Assembly: GCA_030998225.1 (NCBI GenBank)
Contig: JAPYXD010000742.1
Location: forward strand, 5,022,001 to 5,086,000
Length of the DNA: 64,000 nt
DNA from: Diplolepis rosae
Lineage: Eukaryota; Arthropoda; Insecta; Hymenoptera; Diplolepididae
Direction of reading: 5' to 3'
The notes beneath the pieces were generated by a model. The model had not been told where the DNA came from. It saw only the letters and a program-made list of their open reading frames with translations, and ran no database searches. The position numbers and the translations under genes are program-made. Positions 19,410 through 31,606 of the stretch are shown here, piece after piece. The first letter of the stretch is position 1, and every line of letters starts with the position of its first letter.

Positions 19410-19844
19410 GTAAATAAAAATAAAAATCTATTAATTTATTTGTTTATTATCTTTTGCTAATCACTGGAATATCAATAATTTTAATAGAAAACCTAGAGAA
19501 GTTATAAATATTTACCGAACTATTATAATATGTTATATTCAGGATAACGTAAATTTCTTTTCAATAAATATTATAGTAATATACAGACTTTATAATGTTC
19601 GTTAATGTTGTGATCACCTTGCTTTATACTTATACTAAATTATTGTTTTATTTATGTTAAAAAACGTCTGAAAAGTGAAATCGACGAAAATATACCATTC
19701 TGGGAATAACAATCATCCATCTCAAGAGGACCTTACGGAAATAGATAATCCTTTTAAAAAAACGTAAAGTAAAGCTTATAAGCTTTTCAGTGATCCTGTA
19801 TTTACAGCAAAATGAAATAATATTGATAGCTTTAATAATAACGC

Positions 19845-20115
19845 TTTCGATTGCGCTGGGATTCGAGCCCAGGTATTTCGATTGCTGGTCAACTGCTAGA
19901 CCTGGGCTCGAATCCCAGCGCAGTCGTTAGCGTCTTTTCTTCACAGAAAAATTACAAATTCTTTAAATTTGAATTTTATTTGCATTTATTTGCGATATAA
20001 GAGTTTGAAATTGTCTTTGAGGACACCTGTTGGCAACGTATCCTATCTGATACGGGACTAGTGATTCTCCGATAATGTAGGCAGTGGCAGAAATTCCAAA
20101 CTCAACTAATTAATT
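19845..20115 (+). mobile_element. tRNA-derived SINE fragment with hairpin head
   Basis: The B-box-containing word ACCTGGGCTCGAATCCCAGC is present at 19899-19918, and its reverse complement GCTGGGATTCGAGCCCAGGT at 19856-19875, so the head is a short hairpin of duplicated tRNA halves. The body (GCGATATAAGAGTTTGAAATTGTC onward, split here for length) is shared with the SINE at 30201-30749. It lies within the hAT element, so it inserted later. Confidence 0.65.
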
Positions 20116-20886
20116 TAAAATAAATTAATAATATTTAATAATTTCATATTCAATAATTAAAACTCAAATTTTATTTTATTTATAAGCTTAATTTTTTTAC
20201 ATGTCAGTAGTTGAGTCTTGAGATTTAGAACAATAGTTTTATAAAGTCTATATCATTCGATTTCTAACTCAAGCAAAAAATTGTTCATTGAAAAAAAGTA
20301 CTAAAAAGACATAAACTAAATTTAAAAGTTATATTATAATTTGTGCAAAATTAAGAACATTTTTTATTTCTTTTGTGAACCATCTTTACTATTAAATAAT
20401 TTTAGCCACGGTAAATTCTTTTTATTTGACATGATATTCAAGTTTTATTTCATATAAGCATTAAGCACAAGACTTACTTTAGCGTTATTGTTTAACAGCA
20501 CTATTTCTTCTGAAGAAATATTGCTTTTATTGAGCACAAGACTCATACTTAAAGTGCAAGTGCTATCTCGACTTTTGTCAATATGCATCTGCTCACCTGC
20601 TAGCAAATTAATTTCAATGGCAATGCATCTTTTCCTGGAAAATAGTAATTTTCGTGCATTGGCCTACCACCCTTACTTATGTTTAAATTATAATTTTGAC
20701 ATTTATTAACAAAATGACAAGATTCACGAATGATACACAAAAATTAGGTTAGCTTGCGCACCCGCCAAAACTTTAAGTCTAGCATATACGTAAATTACGT
20801 GTAGAAAACCTCCACGTAATATACATAGTAAATTACGTATAGAAAACCATGTAAATTACGTTAGGTATTTTACTTTCGCAACCCTG

Positions 20887-20894
20887 TATAGCAA
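20887..20894. repeat. hAT target-site duplication TATAGCAA, right
   Basis: Matches 19001-19008. Confidence 0.9.
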
Positions 20895-20985
20895 TGAAAC
20901 TTACACAACTTTAGCTAACAGTGCGTACATGTGATTCCTCGCGCACGCAATATCAGCTGTAGGTACAAGGAGCCTTCAACCAGAG

Positions 20986-21301
20986 TAGGGTTGTAAGCGA
21001 TGTAACGTTTCATTGAAGCATTGAAACTTTCATTTGAAATATTTCAATATTTCATGGACAAAGTTTCATTGTTTCACGAAACATTAGGAGAAGAGGGGGA
21101 AACGTCTATCTACGCAGGCGCACATAAGTCAGATCAGGTTAGACAGTTATATCATAAAATGTCCTTGAAATATTTATTTAAACTATATATAGATTGAATT
21201 TTCCCGCTTTTCTGTTTGAAACTTTGAAATATTTCATGAGACCCCCAATGTTTCATGAAACTGTACATTAGATCAAAGTTTCATGAAATTTTACAACCCT
21301 A
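20986..21301. mobile_element. hAT MITE (316 bp)
   Basis: Terminal inverted repeats TAGGGTTGTAA and TTACAACCCTA, flanked by the 8-bp duplication AACCAGAG at 20978-20985 and 21302-21309. The interior is dominated by short words GAAACTTT, ATTTCAT and TTTCATGAAA. No coding capacity. Confidence 0.9.
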
Positions 21302-21374
21302 AACCAGAGAGAACTCAGAGAACCGCTGCGAATAGCAGACGCACTGCGCTGCGCGCGCAACCATTCACACGTAT

Positions 21375-21487
21375 GTACTGCTGTTGGCGTTGTGTGTGTA
21401 ACGTTCTCGTTTCAAATCAGGACACACTGACGTACTGCTGTTGGCGTTGCGTGTGTAACGTTCCCGTTTCAAATCTGGACACACTGC
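21375..21487. repeat. 57-bp tandem duplication
   Basis: Two adjacent near-identical units starting GTACTGCTGTTGGCGTTG (21375 and 21432) and ending GACACACTG. No function evident. Confidence 0.8.
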
Positions 21488-21489
21488 CG

Positions 21490-22002
21490 CACACGACCTA
21501 CTACCATTAAAAAACTTCGGCAGAGAACATTTTCTTTATTGCCTTTGTACCGATTGAAACTGCATAATGCGCATCTCCGATGCACATTCGTTTTCTTTGT
21601 ACTAATCTGAAAAAAGTATTACATACATTATAATTATATATCATTCAAAATTAACCAAAAATAAATAGAAGTACTTACCATTTCGATATTGCACTAAAAT
21701 AAATATACGGTACACCGGTACACTGCGCTGCTAACGCGAGGAGATTGGACGGCGTAATATAATTTTTAAAGTTTATAATAAATACTTTGCACAATAATTT
21801 AATATATATTATTTAATTATAATTCGTTTGAGGTTAATTATTCTATTTTCGCGACAGCGGCCAACATGGACCATTTGTTCATACTAGCGCCACGCACGGG
21901 AAGTTCGGGCAAATACTTCCCGAAAAAACGTACTCGTTTTTCGTGAAGTTGATGTACATCAGCCCCCTGCATCTTAGCCAGAATGCGCGTAATCCGCGAA
22001 AC
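21490..22002. other. No gene seen
   Basis: AT-rich sequence with a slightly GC-richer part at 21850-22000; nothing recognisable. Confidence 0.5.
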
Positions 22003-22055
22003 GAAAATGTCACAAGAATTGACCGTGGCCGCTAGGGGCGCTGATTGTTCATGAG
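22003..22055. repeat. Inverted repeat, left arm (pairs with 23866-23919)
   Basis: GAAAATGTCAC through CTGATTGTTCATGAGG matches the reverse complement of 23866-23919 (about 80% identity). With the hAT insertion removed, the arms would enclose about 1.1 kb: a MITE or the end of a THAP-type transposon. Confidence 0.6.
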
Positions 22056-22744
22056 GCCTGAATTCATTTTAATGCATGGGAAAAATGCATAAAAATTACA
22101 TTTTTGGGGATAAAAACTACTTGATCATATTTTTTTTTACAACACATGAAATTAGAAAGTTTTAAATATTATTTAAAGCAATTTTTACTGATATAAAGGG
22201 TAATATGCTTAAAATTTAGGCGAAAATTGTCTTTGTAATTCTGGCTGGAAATTGAAATCAAAGTTCTGTTATCTTCGTTTTAATATTAATATTTACATTG
22301 TGATTATTAAATAAAAATACAATATTTATTTATATTATCAATATTACTGATATTATATCAGTCTTACATATTATAATAGAAAAATTAGCTATTGGAATTC
22401 CATCAAATTGAATTATAATACGGGTATTAATTATATCATCATGATTTTGTTAGAAAAATTAGATTTTATTATAGGACATTTTGTATTTTATATTTTAAAA
22501 CTTCTCAGTAATTGAAGAAATTACATTTTTATGAATAAAACTTTCACATAAAGAATGAACGTACATTTGAAAAAGTAACAAATATAAAGAATGTATAAAA
22601 TTCCTTTATAAGTATTTGAAAACACTAAGAACAAAGATGTTTGTAATAAATAATAATCAAAATAATATACTATATTTCATAATAATATAATGGATATTTA
22701 GATCTCATATGCACATAATTTATTATGTGTATTTTATCTATAAT

Positions 22745-23540
22745 TAGGGATGGGCGATCTCGATTCGATTCTACGGAGATCGATCTTTTTTACTCGATTA
22801 ATCGGTTGGTTTGATATTTTTTTTCGATCTTTACGAACGATTCTCCTTTCTTTTTCTCCTATTTCTATGAACTGTTCCTATGAACTGTTTTTTAGTTTAA
22901 AAGAGAGATCAAGGGGTCGATCACGAGAATATCCTTAATGTGATATACAAAGTATATTAATATTATAAACTTTATAATAATACTTCATATTTATGCCAGA
23001 AATTTTATCATAAATAATACTTTAAGTGATATGCAAAGTTCGAAGTATATTAATATTATAAACTTTATAGTAATACTTCATATTTATGCCAGAAATTTTA
23101 TCATAAATAATACTTTAAGTGATATGCAAAGTTCAAAGTATATTAATATTATAAACTTTATAGTAATACTTCATATTTATGTCAGAAACTTTATCACTAA
23201 TAATACGCATTGCTTTAGAAATTGTGCAATTTAAAAAAATAAAAAACGTTCCTGATTCGCAAATATAGTGTGTTTTTTAAGCCTAATTTCCTTTTTTATT
23301 GATATAAACACTTTTTTATTTTGATAATTTAAATTCACAAAATATGCAAGTAACAATTATATCTCCAATTGTTATAAAACATTTTTAAAAAAGGTTATTT
23401 TACAGAAATTTATCATTTTCAGAAAAAGGTATTGATTTTTGAAGATCGATTCAAAAATCGATCTTTTTAACCGATTAATCGATCAAATTGAATCAATAAT
23501 TTCAGAATCAATTCTTTTTTTTGAAGTTCGCCCATCCCCA
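22745..23540. mobile_element. hAT element (796 bp) with internal tandem repeats
   Basis: Left end TAGGGATGGGCGA, right end TCGCCCATCCCCA reversed with minor mismatches, and an exact 8-bp duplication TCTATAAT at 22737-22744 and 23541-23548. Subterminal words are rich in ATCGAT and GATTCGAT. Holds a three-unit tandem repeat (22935-23210). No transposase. Confidence 0.85.
22935..23210. repeat. About 95-bp tandem repeat, three copies
   Basis: Units begin with AAGTATATTAATATTATAAA and contain CTTCATATTTATG and TTTATCA. Copies at about 22950, 23045 and 23137. The 67-codon ORF through this array is a by-product of the repeat. Confidence 0.85.
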
Positions 23541-23865
23541 TCTATAATACCTTAAGTTCAGTCAGTCAACTTTGTTGATTTTTGTATTCAAAGCGTTTTA
23601 AATTTAGTATAAATTAAATTTTAATAAGTTAAAGGCGCTCATGATAAATAAACCACAAAACAATGCACTTTTTCAGAGCATTACGTGTAGCCTGTTTTGC
23701 AACCTACAGCAACAAATTTCCGCATTTTCACTTAAATTTTTATATCACCGACTGTTAAAACCATTCCAATTTACCTAAAAAGCACACAAAAGCACTTCAG
23801 ACACCAATTTTTCACAAAAAACGTTAAATTTCAATATTCTATAATGCTAATCTGTATAAGGTCGC

Positions 23866-23919
23866 CCTCATGAACAGCCAGCGCCACGGTGGCCAACGGT
23901 CAACATCTGTGACATTTTC
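23866..23919. repeat. Inverted repeat, right arm
   Basis: Partner of 22003-22055, located about 165 bases before the THAP ORF. It could include promoter sequence of that transposon. Confidence 0.6.
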
Positions 23920-24083
23920 AACTCCAGAGTACGTAAACGATGAAAACAAATGAGATAAATACAGATAAATATGTGTTGAAAAAACTAACTAATATTGAAA
24001 TAATAGTGGATTCAATTATTAAAAAATAGTGGATTCAATTAAAATAATCTAGTGCTGTATTATAGTGGATCAGTGATAATAAA

Positions 24084-24266
24084 ATGGTTAATAAGTGCGT
24101 CGCCCCAAACTGTTCATCGGGTTACAGTTCAACTCGTGCTAACAGCGAGAAAATTCATTTTTTCAAAGTGCCTAAAGATTTAGTTGATGAATATCAAAAA
24201 GCAATAAGAAGAAAAAATTTTATTGTAACAGCCGGACAGTTTGTTTGCGAGAAACATTTTCTTTAA
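24084..24266 (+). pseudogene. THAP-domain transposase N-terminus remnant (60 aa)
   Basis: MVNKCVAPNCSSGY provides the two N-terminal Cys of a C2CH THAP finger, HFFKVPKD is a typical THAP stretch, and VCEKHF near the end gives the final C-x2-H. The stop falls right after the finger. THAP domains bind DNA in P-element-like transposases and host THAP proteins. The usual central Trp is not obvious. No catalytic domain follows, so I read it as a deletion derivative whose C-terminus is at 24742-25035. Confidence 0.7.
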
Positions 24267-24741
24267 GAAGAGGTTATTTGAAAGAGAGAAGTAAAGGATC
24301 CTGCTGGAAATGTTTTAGCATCGGTATGTATAAATAAATATATAAATAATAATTAATATTTTTGTAAAACTTAATGTGATAATTTTTTTAAAAATTTTAA
24401 TAGATATCATTTTCAATTTTTATTGCTTCAATTGTAATGTCCGAATTCTAACCTAAAGAAGATGTCTGTTGTTTTCCGGCTGTTCCTCTGACTTTTTTTT
24501 CCATCTCTTATTATTCTTGAGTTCCTTTATGTTTGGGATACTTTTAGTTTAAATAAATAAATGAAAATATGAAGATGTTACATTAGCTAATTTTCTTACC
24601 TTTTATTGTGAGAAAAATTTATTTTCAAATTAATTCTAAAATTTTTCCCAATTATTCCTTGAATTAGTAAGCCAATTTTCCAGAAGAATAATTTCCTTCA
24701 AAAAGTAAAATTAGCGAAAAATATACATAACTAAGCTAATT

Positions 24742-25035
24742 TTAAACAAATCGCCTGAAACCAAATTTATTGTTAATGCCAAAGTAGAATGTCTCTTTGA
24801 AAAGCATCATCGTAACAGAAACGCATTTGAGTTGATTTTCTGCGAATTTACTGCAACAAGTAAAAAAATCAGATTTCCGTGCAAAGACCATGTTGAAGAT
24901 GCTAAGGAAATGTTGTCCCACATTGTGCAATACTACTTGCAAATTAGAATGAGGCAATCTATTCTTCAAGAAAAAGCTGAGGTTACGATAGAAAGCGTCT
25001 TGAAAAGAAAAGCAGCAAAGCTGTGTGATACTTAA
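24742..25035 (+). pseudogene. Probable C-terminus of the THAP transposon protein
   Basis: Plus-strand reading open from about 24742 to the TAA at 25033, including FEKHHRNRNAFELIF, RFPCKDHVEDAKEML and YYLQIRMRQ. It looks like a degenerate helical C-terminal module and follows the THAP finger in the same orientation. Assignment to the same element rests on position; I do not recognise it independently. The ATG-initiated part is 24832-25035. Confidence 0.4.
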
Positions 25036-26616
25036 TTTTTTAGCCTTCTAGCGTATATTATTTATTAAATTAAAGTTTTTTATTGCGAAAGAGACTCAGA
25101 GCTATGTTTTATTTAAATTATTGTTTTGCTGTGTTAAAATTTTATATGCTTTTGAAAAAATCAATAAATCAATGTTCTACTTCATTTTATTTTATTAATA
25201 AATTATGTATTTTATTAATACTGAAATTGATATATGTATATCATAAATGTGAAGAAGAAATATATATACCGTTCAGTTTTCCAGACCCAAAAATGTATTT
25301 TTCACACTTGATATATTTATTCATTTCCCTTATTCAACAAATTTTTAATAACTCTAATATATATCAAATTTTCTTTTTCTATTTAACACAATTTACGTTC
25401 ATTATTCGTGTTATTCCTTAATAAGACTACTAACCTTTGAAAATCCTTACATTAAAAAATATAATTATTTCACAATTTATTTCTCTCCTTCCATTATTTT
25501 ATACATATAATTAACACTCTAGAAATAATCTATACTAACAAAAATAATACATTTATAAAGTAACTCGTCTTTAAACTTCGTAAATGTTTAAATTAAAAAT
25601 GTTTTAAACATTTCTCCCATTAGATTACATGTTATTCTAGGCCTACACGCGGAAAGCGCCGCCGTGCGACGAAAATAGTAAGATAGAAACGCGTAGCAAT
25701 AAGGACCGGCCATCTTTTTTTGAGTCGGACGGGGCTGGTAAGTGGCAACGTCAGTCTGCAAACTCGGTGAGAGCGAAAAAGAGAGACGATAAGTGGTTTT
25801 TTCTGTCTTTGTCTACGCGTACCGCGCTAGCCTTGGCGTTAGTGAGAGACAGCCTAACCCGAAATTCACTCTCTCTCTCGCCCAATCTGACAGGCTTCAG
25901 GCTAGCATGTCTCCTCTATTTATAATATCTCTATGCCTACTACAGACAGACAGACAGACACTTTCGTAAAAACCGTTTTTTCTCACTCAGGGGGTCTCAA
26001 AACGTAAAGATTTGATGAAAATTTCGAAAGTCATTTTTCACATAAAACCAATACCTTCTCATCCATGATGAGAATGTAAAAAAAAGAATTAAAAATACGA
26101 AAATATGAAAATAAAAAATTTAACTTTTTAAAAATAAGAAACTAATTCTCTTTCTATTGCATACATGTTCAAATTATAATAGTTAAATATTGGTTTTTCA
26201 TTCATGTACTTATCTTTCACTGACAGAAAGTTAATTTAGCAATTCATGTTCACTGTAACCTATTTCAATATCAAAATGATACAATAAAGCAAAATATTAT
26301 ACACCTAAAGTAACATTGAAACACTTTACACGTCGCTTTTCCTTGCTTTGTTTACCAATTTTTAATTTTCTTCAATATATATAATTTAAATTAAAATTTT
26401 TAAAGCGCGCTTACTGTTTTTGGGTATCTCAGCGGGTGGAGGGGATTGGAGGGAGATACATTTAGCGCCTCTATAATGCTTTCGAGGAACTAATTTAATT
26501 GGTTCCTACGGTGCGGTGAGAGGCAAGAGGGGACCGGTAAAAACACGCCGAAAGCGACGTCTGCATCTAAGTCTACCGAACTATAATTGGCCGCATCTAG
26601 GTTTATAATATCTTTG
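25036..26616. other. No gene seen; possible LINE 3' tail near 25940-26030
   Basis: The 112-codon ORF at 25083-25421 is AT-rich, low-complexity hydrophobic sequence and not convincing. CAGACAGACAGACAGACACT at 25945-25964, followed by a stretch with GGGGGTCTCAAAACG, resembles 3' ends of RTE-type LINEs of insects. 25640-25900 is GC-richer without recognisable content. Confidence 0.35.
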
Positions 26617-26880
26617 TATAAGGAGACCAATCTCTTATGGCCGTACTTCTCAAAACACGAAATGAAGTTCAGCCAAGTACTTAGTTAGGAAACTTCCCGA
26701 CGAGGGCACGTGTGTTCCCTGGGTGCAAAATGGCGGCATCCACGGTTGATAAGCACCGTGTATTGGGCTTCGCCATTTTGCGCCCAGGGAACACACATGC
26801 CCTCATCGGGAAGTTTTGTAACTATGTACTTGGCAGAACTTCATTCCGGGAATGGATATATGGAGATTGGTCTCCTTATA
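26617..26880. mobile_element. Foldback MITE (264 bp)
   Basis: Arms of about 115 bp pair across a 35-base centre: TATAAGGAGACCAATCT at 26617 matches the reverse complement of the right end at 26880, and ACACGTGTGTTCCCTGGG is mirrored by CCCAGGGAACACACATG. The centre itself holds CACGGT/ACCGTG. The TA at each end may be a mariner-type target duplication. The 92-codon ORF across it is a by-product. Confidence 0.8.
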
Positions 26881-27053
26881 TCTAGAGTTCTAAAGAGTTT
26901 ATGTGACCAAGAATATGTCTGGGAGCACGGGAATATGAATGAGAATTTCTCTGATGAATGTGCTCCTCGAGAATTTATGAGAATTTAAAAATATTTTTCC
27001 GTAACGGTTCAAGCTTTTATTTGCTTTTGAAAATCCGATTTTTGGTACCTGTA

Positions 27054-27113
27054 GAGCGGGTTGAAACTACGATTTTCAATCCTAGGGTTGAAAATCGCTG
27101 CTTCAACCCGCTC
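27054..27113. repeat. 60-bp hairpin palindrome
   Basis: GAGCGGGTTGAA (27054-27065) pairs with TTCAACCCGCTC (27102-27113), and CGATTTTCAA (27070-27079) with TTGAAAATCG (27088-27097). Function unknown; probably a solo MITE core. Confidence 0.7.
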
Positions 27114-27221
27114 CACAGTTACAGCCAATCAGATTCTCAAAAGAGTTGCTATGAAAAATAGTATACATTTCTCGAAACAAAACACAGCGAAAGCATTTCG
27201 TACGTGTGATAGCAGCCAATA

Positions 27222-27330
27222 GTAGGGACGGGCGATTCTGCTAAAAAGAATCGATACATCAGAATCGATACTTTTGAATAATCGATACCAAGGAATCGAG
27301 AAATCAAGCTCTAAAGTTGAATCTCTTAAC
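27222..27330. mobile_element. hAT end fragment
   Basis: TAGGGACGGGCGATTCTG followed by repeated AATCGATAC words resembles the end of the 22745-23540 element family. No partner end was found, so it is a truncated copy. Confidence 0.45.
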
Positions 27331-28516
27331 ACGTGTTAGATAGGCGTAGTTCAGTTTCGCGATACCTTTCTTTACATTAAAAGCACAATTTTTTTTACAT
27401 TTTTTTGGAAAACTAGTATGTTATACTAGAGATTATAAGGAATCGCATGCCATCATAAAAAACACGTGTACTGGCACTACTTTTAAAGATATACGTTGTT
27501 GAAACTCGCAGTTGCACAAATTCTTAGCCGGCTTTCTGAAGCAAATATTGTGAGAGCTTTGTTTTTACGAGCAGCTGATTTTTGTGAAATAAAAAATCCA
27601 TTTTTGTTGAGAAATTTATTAGACATCTTATTAGTATTTACAAACTGTCAATAAACTCATAATATAATCTCTCTCACACCATATGCTTTCGACCCGATAT
27701 GAGAAAGACAGGAAAGCGGTGTTGCCAAATCGCACAAATCGACGCAGAAGACACATTTTGTTACTTTTGCGCATAAACGGTGCTCAACTCATTCGGTTAG
27801 AAAGCTTAACAGTAATCCCACTGCCTATGATAGAGTAGGATGAGCACATCTACGGGCAAGAGAACGTCCTTAATATAATTTAAAAGTTCGACACTTATTT
27901 AGAAATTATTTTTTATTCGTAATTGTAATTCTTAATTAATCATCATGACATAACTTTTGTTTACATTATATTGTCAAGCTGTCAAATTTGACATTCCTAG
28001 CCTTAAAAGTCTTTGAAAAGAATTTTTGGCTCTGCTTTATCCAAACGTTATCGACATTTCTTTGCTGGCTTTCATTTGGCTTGGTTGTACGATGAGGGCA
28101 GCACTTCGATATGGCGGAAAAAGTGGTTAGCTATATATATCGTTCGATAAAACTTGACATTTTTCGAAGTTTATTTTTATGAAACCTTCACTATTGCAAT
28201 TCATAGTGTTTGGAAATAAATTTACAATATTATGAGGTTTAATGATACAGAAAATATTGGTGAAGGTATGGTAAAATTCCCTTAAATTCTCTGTAAATTC
28301 TCAAGTTGTCTTAAAATGACGGTCACAGTCACGAGAACCTGACCAGATTTTAAATGTCCGAAAAATTGAGAACTCTACTTATATCTAGTCGCCATGTGTA
28401 AATTCTATCCAAGGCATGGGAGTAGTATAAGGAGACATATCAAAGCCATTGGTCACGTCAATGTTTTCCGAAATAATTCGTGGAGTCGCAAAATAAAACA
28501 ATTCGTCTGGACCAAA
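27331..28516. other. No gene seen
   Basis: AT-rich single-copy-looking sequence; no ORF, RNA gene or element end that I can support. Confidence 0.4.
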
Positions 28517-30187
28517 GAATGTTGCGGTAAATTCAAATATAGTAAAAAGGGAAAAGTGTAAATATTAAAGAAACAATATGTAATCCATGCTTTTTTACCG
28601 GTATTAGTAATGATAGTATACATAATATTAAATTAATGAAATGAAATTTATTAAATAATACTAAAATATAACTCGATAATATTTATTATTATGGTATATA
28701 ATGTTGTATACATTTAAATAGGCATATGTATTTATTTATTAACTATAATTAAATATAAATTTATCATAAATTTATCAAATATAGATTACAAAATTCAACA
28801 AGTAAACGTACCTTGGAGTAGTGTAAAAATTATCTCACGTTCTGAACGTGAACTATTGATAATAGTTACATATAATAACTATTTTTAGTATAAATTAATT
28901 CGCGTATCATAATTCAACCCTTATTTACCTGTACATAAACGGTTTTAAAAACTAAAAAAAAGCTCCATCCCCTTCTGTTTTAAAAAATGTTGAATTACTC
29001 GATCTTGTTGCCGTATTTCATCATACGTTTAAATTGCTCAGGAGTAATAATTTGCTCCAACTGAAAGAAGTAATAGAAATAATTTTAAATATATACAAAA
29101 ATTATAAACTATTGTATTTTGTTCGTTTACGAACATTTTAATTTATTAGAAAATAATAAAATTGGAAAAGAAACAAACCCTGAAATATAATTAATACTGA
29201 ATGCAGATATTACATGAAAATTAAGTATGTACATGCTGTAACTAGTATGTTACTAAATAATAGAATCCAATTCTATAAAGACCAAAGTAATCATATAGAA
29301 GATTATCACTAAATAGTACAAAACATTAGGTACGAAAGTACTTCACAAGTAGCAAATCACTTAATTAAAAATTACCAGAGTATCTCAAACAAGAAGTTTT
29401 ATATGTCAAACTAAAGTAGTGATTAATTCAATACCTTAATTTTTAAACTACATGCAAAAGTAATAAATAATCAATTCTTAAATGAAAAAAATCAATAATA
29501 ATTACAATAATAAACAAAATAATAAATAAATAATAAAAAAATAATAAATAAAATCATTGTTTTCTTTTAAGAATTGTTTATTTATTACTTTTGCATGTAG
29601 TTTGAAAATTAAGGTGTTGAATTAGTCACTACTTTAGTTTGACATTTAAAACTTCTTGTTTGTGATACTCTGGTGATTTGTAATTAAGTGATTTGCTGCT
29701 TGCGAAGTACTTTCGTACCTGATGTTTTGTACTATTTAGTGATAATCTTCTATATTATTACTTAGGTCTTTATAGAATTGGATTCTATTATTTAGTAACA
29801 TACTAGTCACAGCATGTACATACTTAATTTTCATGTAATATCTGCATTCAGTATTAATTATAATTTAGAGTTTGTTTCTTTTCCAATTTTAATATTTTCT
29901 GATAAATTAAAATGTTCGTAAACGACCAAAATACAATAGTTTATAATTTTTGTATATATTTATAATTATTTCTATTACTTCTTTCAGTTGGAGTAACTTA
30001 TTACTCCTGAGAACTTTAAACGTATGATGAAATACGCTAACAAGATCGAGTAATTCAACATTTTTCAAAACAGAAGGGGATGGAGCTTTTTTTCAGTGTT
30101 TAAAACCGTTTATGTACAGGTACATAAGGGTTGAATTATGAAACGCGAATTAATTTTTACTAAAAATATTTATTATATGTGACTATT

Positions 30188-30200
30188 ATTAATAGTTTAT
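30188..30200. repeat. SINE target-site duplication, left
   Basis: ATTAATAGTTTAT, repeated at 30750-30762. Its length is typical of LINE-mediated insertion. Confidence 0.85.
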
Positions 30201-30749
30201 CAAATTAATTAGTTGAGTTTGAAATTTTTGTCACTGCCTACATTATCGGACGATCACTAGTCGCGTATCAGATAGGATACGTTGTCGACAGGTGTCCTCG
30301 TAGACAATTTCAAACTCTTATATCGCAAATAATGCAAATTAATTCAATATTTAAAGAATTTGAAAATCTTTCTGTGGGAAAAATGACGTTTTCGATTGCG
30401 TCTTTAAATATTGAATTTATTTGCATTATTTGCGATATAAGAGTTTGAAATTGTCTACGAGGACACCTGTCGACAACGTATCCTATCTGATACGCGACTA
30501 GTGATCCTCCGATAATGTAGGCAGTGACAAAAATTTCAAACTCAACTAATTAATTTGAAATCATTTTACAGCCGCAAGACTGAGCCACTAGGCGATATAA
30601 GGAGATCTTCCTGTGGAGAAAGAGATGTCGGACGCCTGTGTAGCTCAGTGGTTAGAGCAGTCGACCGGCAATCGAAAGACCTGGGCTCGTATCCCAGCGC
30701 AGTCGAAAGCGTCATTTTTTCCACACAAAGATTTTCAAATTCTTTAAAT
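30201..30749 (+). mobile_element. Composite tRNA-derived SINE insertion (549 bp)
   Basis: Flanked by a 13-bp duplication and absent from the matching position of the left palindrome arm, so boundaries are exact. It consists of one inverted body copy (30201 to about 30400), then a direct body copy (about 30400-30560), then a tRNA-like head (30637-30709) with A-box TAGCTCAGTGGTTAGAGC and B-box-like GGGCTCGTATCCC. The permuted order (body before head) is unusual and suggests a dimer or template switch. RNA polymerase III transcription is expected for the head. Confidence 0.75.
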
Positions 30750-31090
30750 ATTAATAGTTTATGTTCAGAACGTGAGATAATTTTTACACTACTCCAAGGT
30801 ACGTTTAGTTGTTGAATTTGTAATCTATATTTGATAAATATATAATAAATTTATATTTAATTATAGTTAAGATATAAATACATATGCCCACTTAAATATA
30901 TACAACATTATATACCACAATAATAAATATTACCGTGTTATATTTTAGTATTATCCAATAAATTTTATTTCATTAGTTCAATTATGTATACTATAAATAC
31001 TAATACCGGTAAAAAAGCATGGATTTCATATTGTTTCTTTGATATTTACATTTTTCCCTTTTTACTAAATTTGAATTTACCGCAACATTC

Positions 31091-31605
31091 GTTGTGATCA
31101 ACCTAAGTAAATATGGCGGCTCAGCCTTCAATTGGGCACACGACTTTGCGGACTTTCCCATTGGCATTGTGCATCCAGTGTATTATAGAGATCAGTGGTC
31201 TGGACCAAATTCCAGCGCCACTGCGGCCGCACTGCGCACTGATAGTAAAAGCTCGCGTGACAGAGTGAGGTCATGAATCTCTTGTATTACTGTATAAAAT
31301 TAAAAGGATAACAATTAAATAAAAAAGAGAAGAAATAAATAGTGAATGTGTAGAAAGTCAAAGAATAAAATATAGTAAGTAATTTTATAATACCTACCTT
31401 TGTAATACCTTTAAACATTATATATGTTTGCCTATAAATGAGGTCAATAGTTATGTAAAATGCGTTTGATTCAAAAAGTCCTTTTTGTTTTTAATTTTCA
31501 ATATTATTTTTATATTCAATTTATTAAAACATACATAGTGCATGTTCTTATAATAGATTTTTAAAAAAAAATCTCGGAGATTCAGTGGATTATAAGAATT
31601 TCATA
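31091..31605. other. No gene seen
   Basis: A short GC-richer piece at 31100-31280 has a 60-codon ORF without recognisable domains; the rest is AT-rich. Confidence 0.4.
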
Positions 31606-31606
31606 C

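Larger units (their letters stand above)
19009..20886 (+). mobile_element. hAT transposon, internally deleted (1,878 bp)
   Basis: Ends are CAGGGTTGCAAAA and TTTCGCAACCCTG, imperfect inverted repeats of hAT type, flanked by the exact 8-bp duplication TATAGCAA. Subterminal repeats of the word GTAAATTACGTA occur near both ends. Contains a BED-finger ORF start but no catalytic domain, so it is non-autonomous. A tRNA-related SINE lies inside at about 19845-20115. Confidence 0.9.
28517..31090. repeat. 2.6-kb near-perfect palindrome (foldback)
   Basis: The left arm 28517-29485 is the reverse complement of the right arm, which is 29568-30200 joined to 30763-31090; outer ends are GAATGTTGCGGTAAATTC and GAATTTACCGCAACATTC. 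Arms are about 965 bp with a few percent mismatch, separated by an 82-bp A-rich centre. Between 30201 and 30749 the right arm is interrupted by a SINE. No ORF of note in the arms and no target duplication at the outer ends. Confidence 0.9.

Noticed and set aside
25083..25421. 112-codon hydrophobic ORF
   Set aside because: Phe/Ile/Tyr-rich translation of AT-rich sequence with no recognisable domain.
30637..30709. Functional tRNA gene
   Set aside because: A- and B-box-like sequences are present but the acceptor ends do not pair and it sits inside a SINE with its own target duplication.
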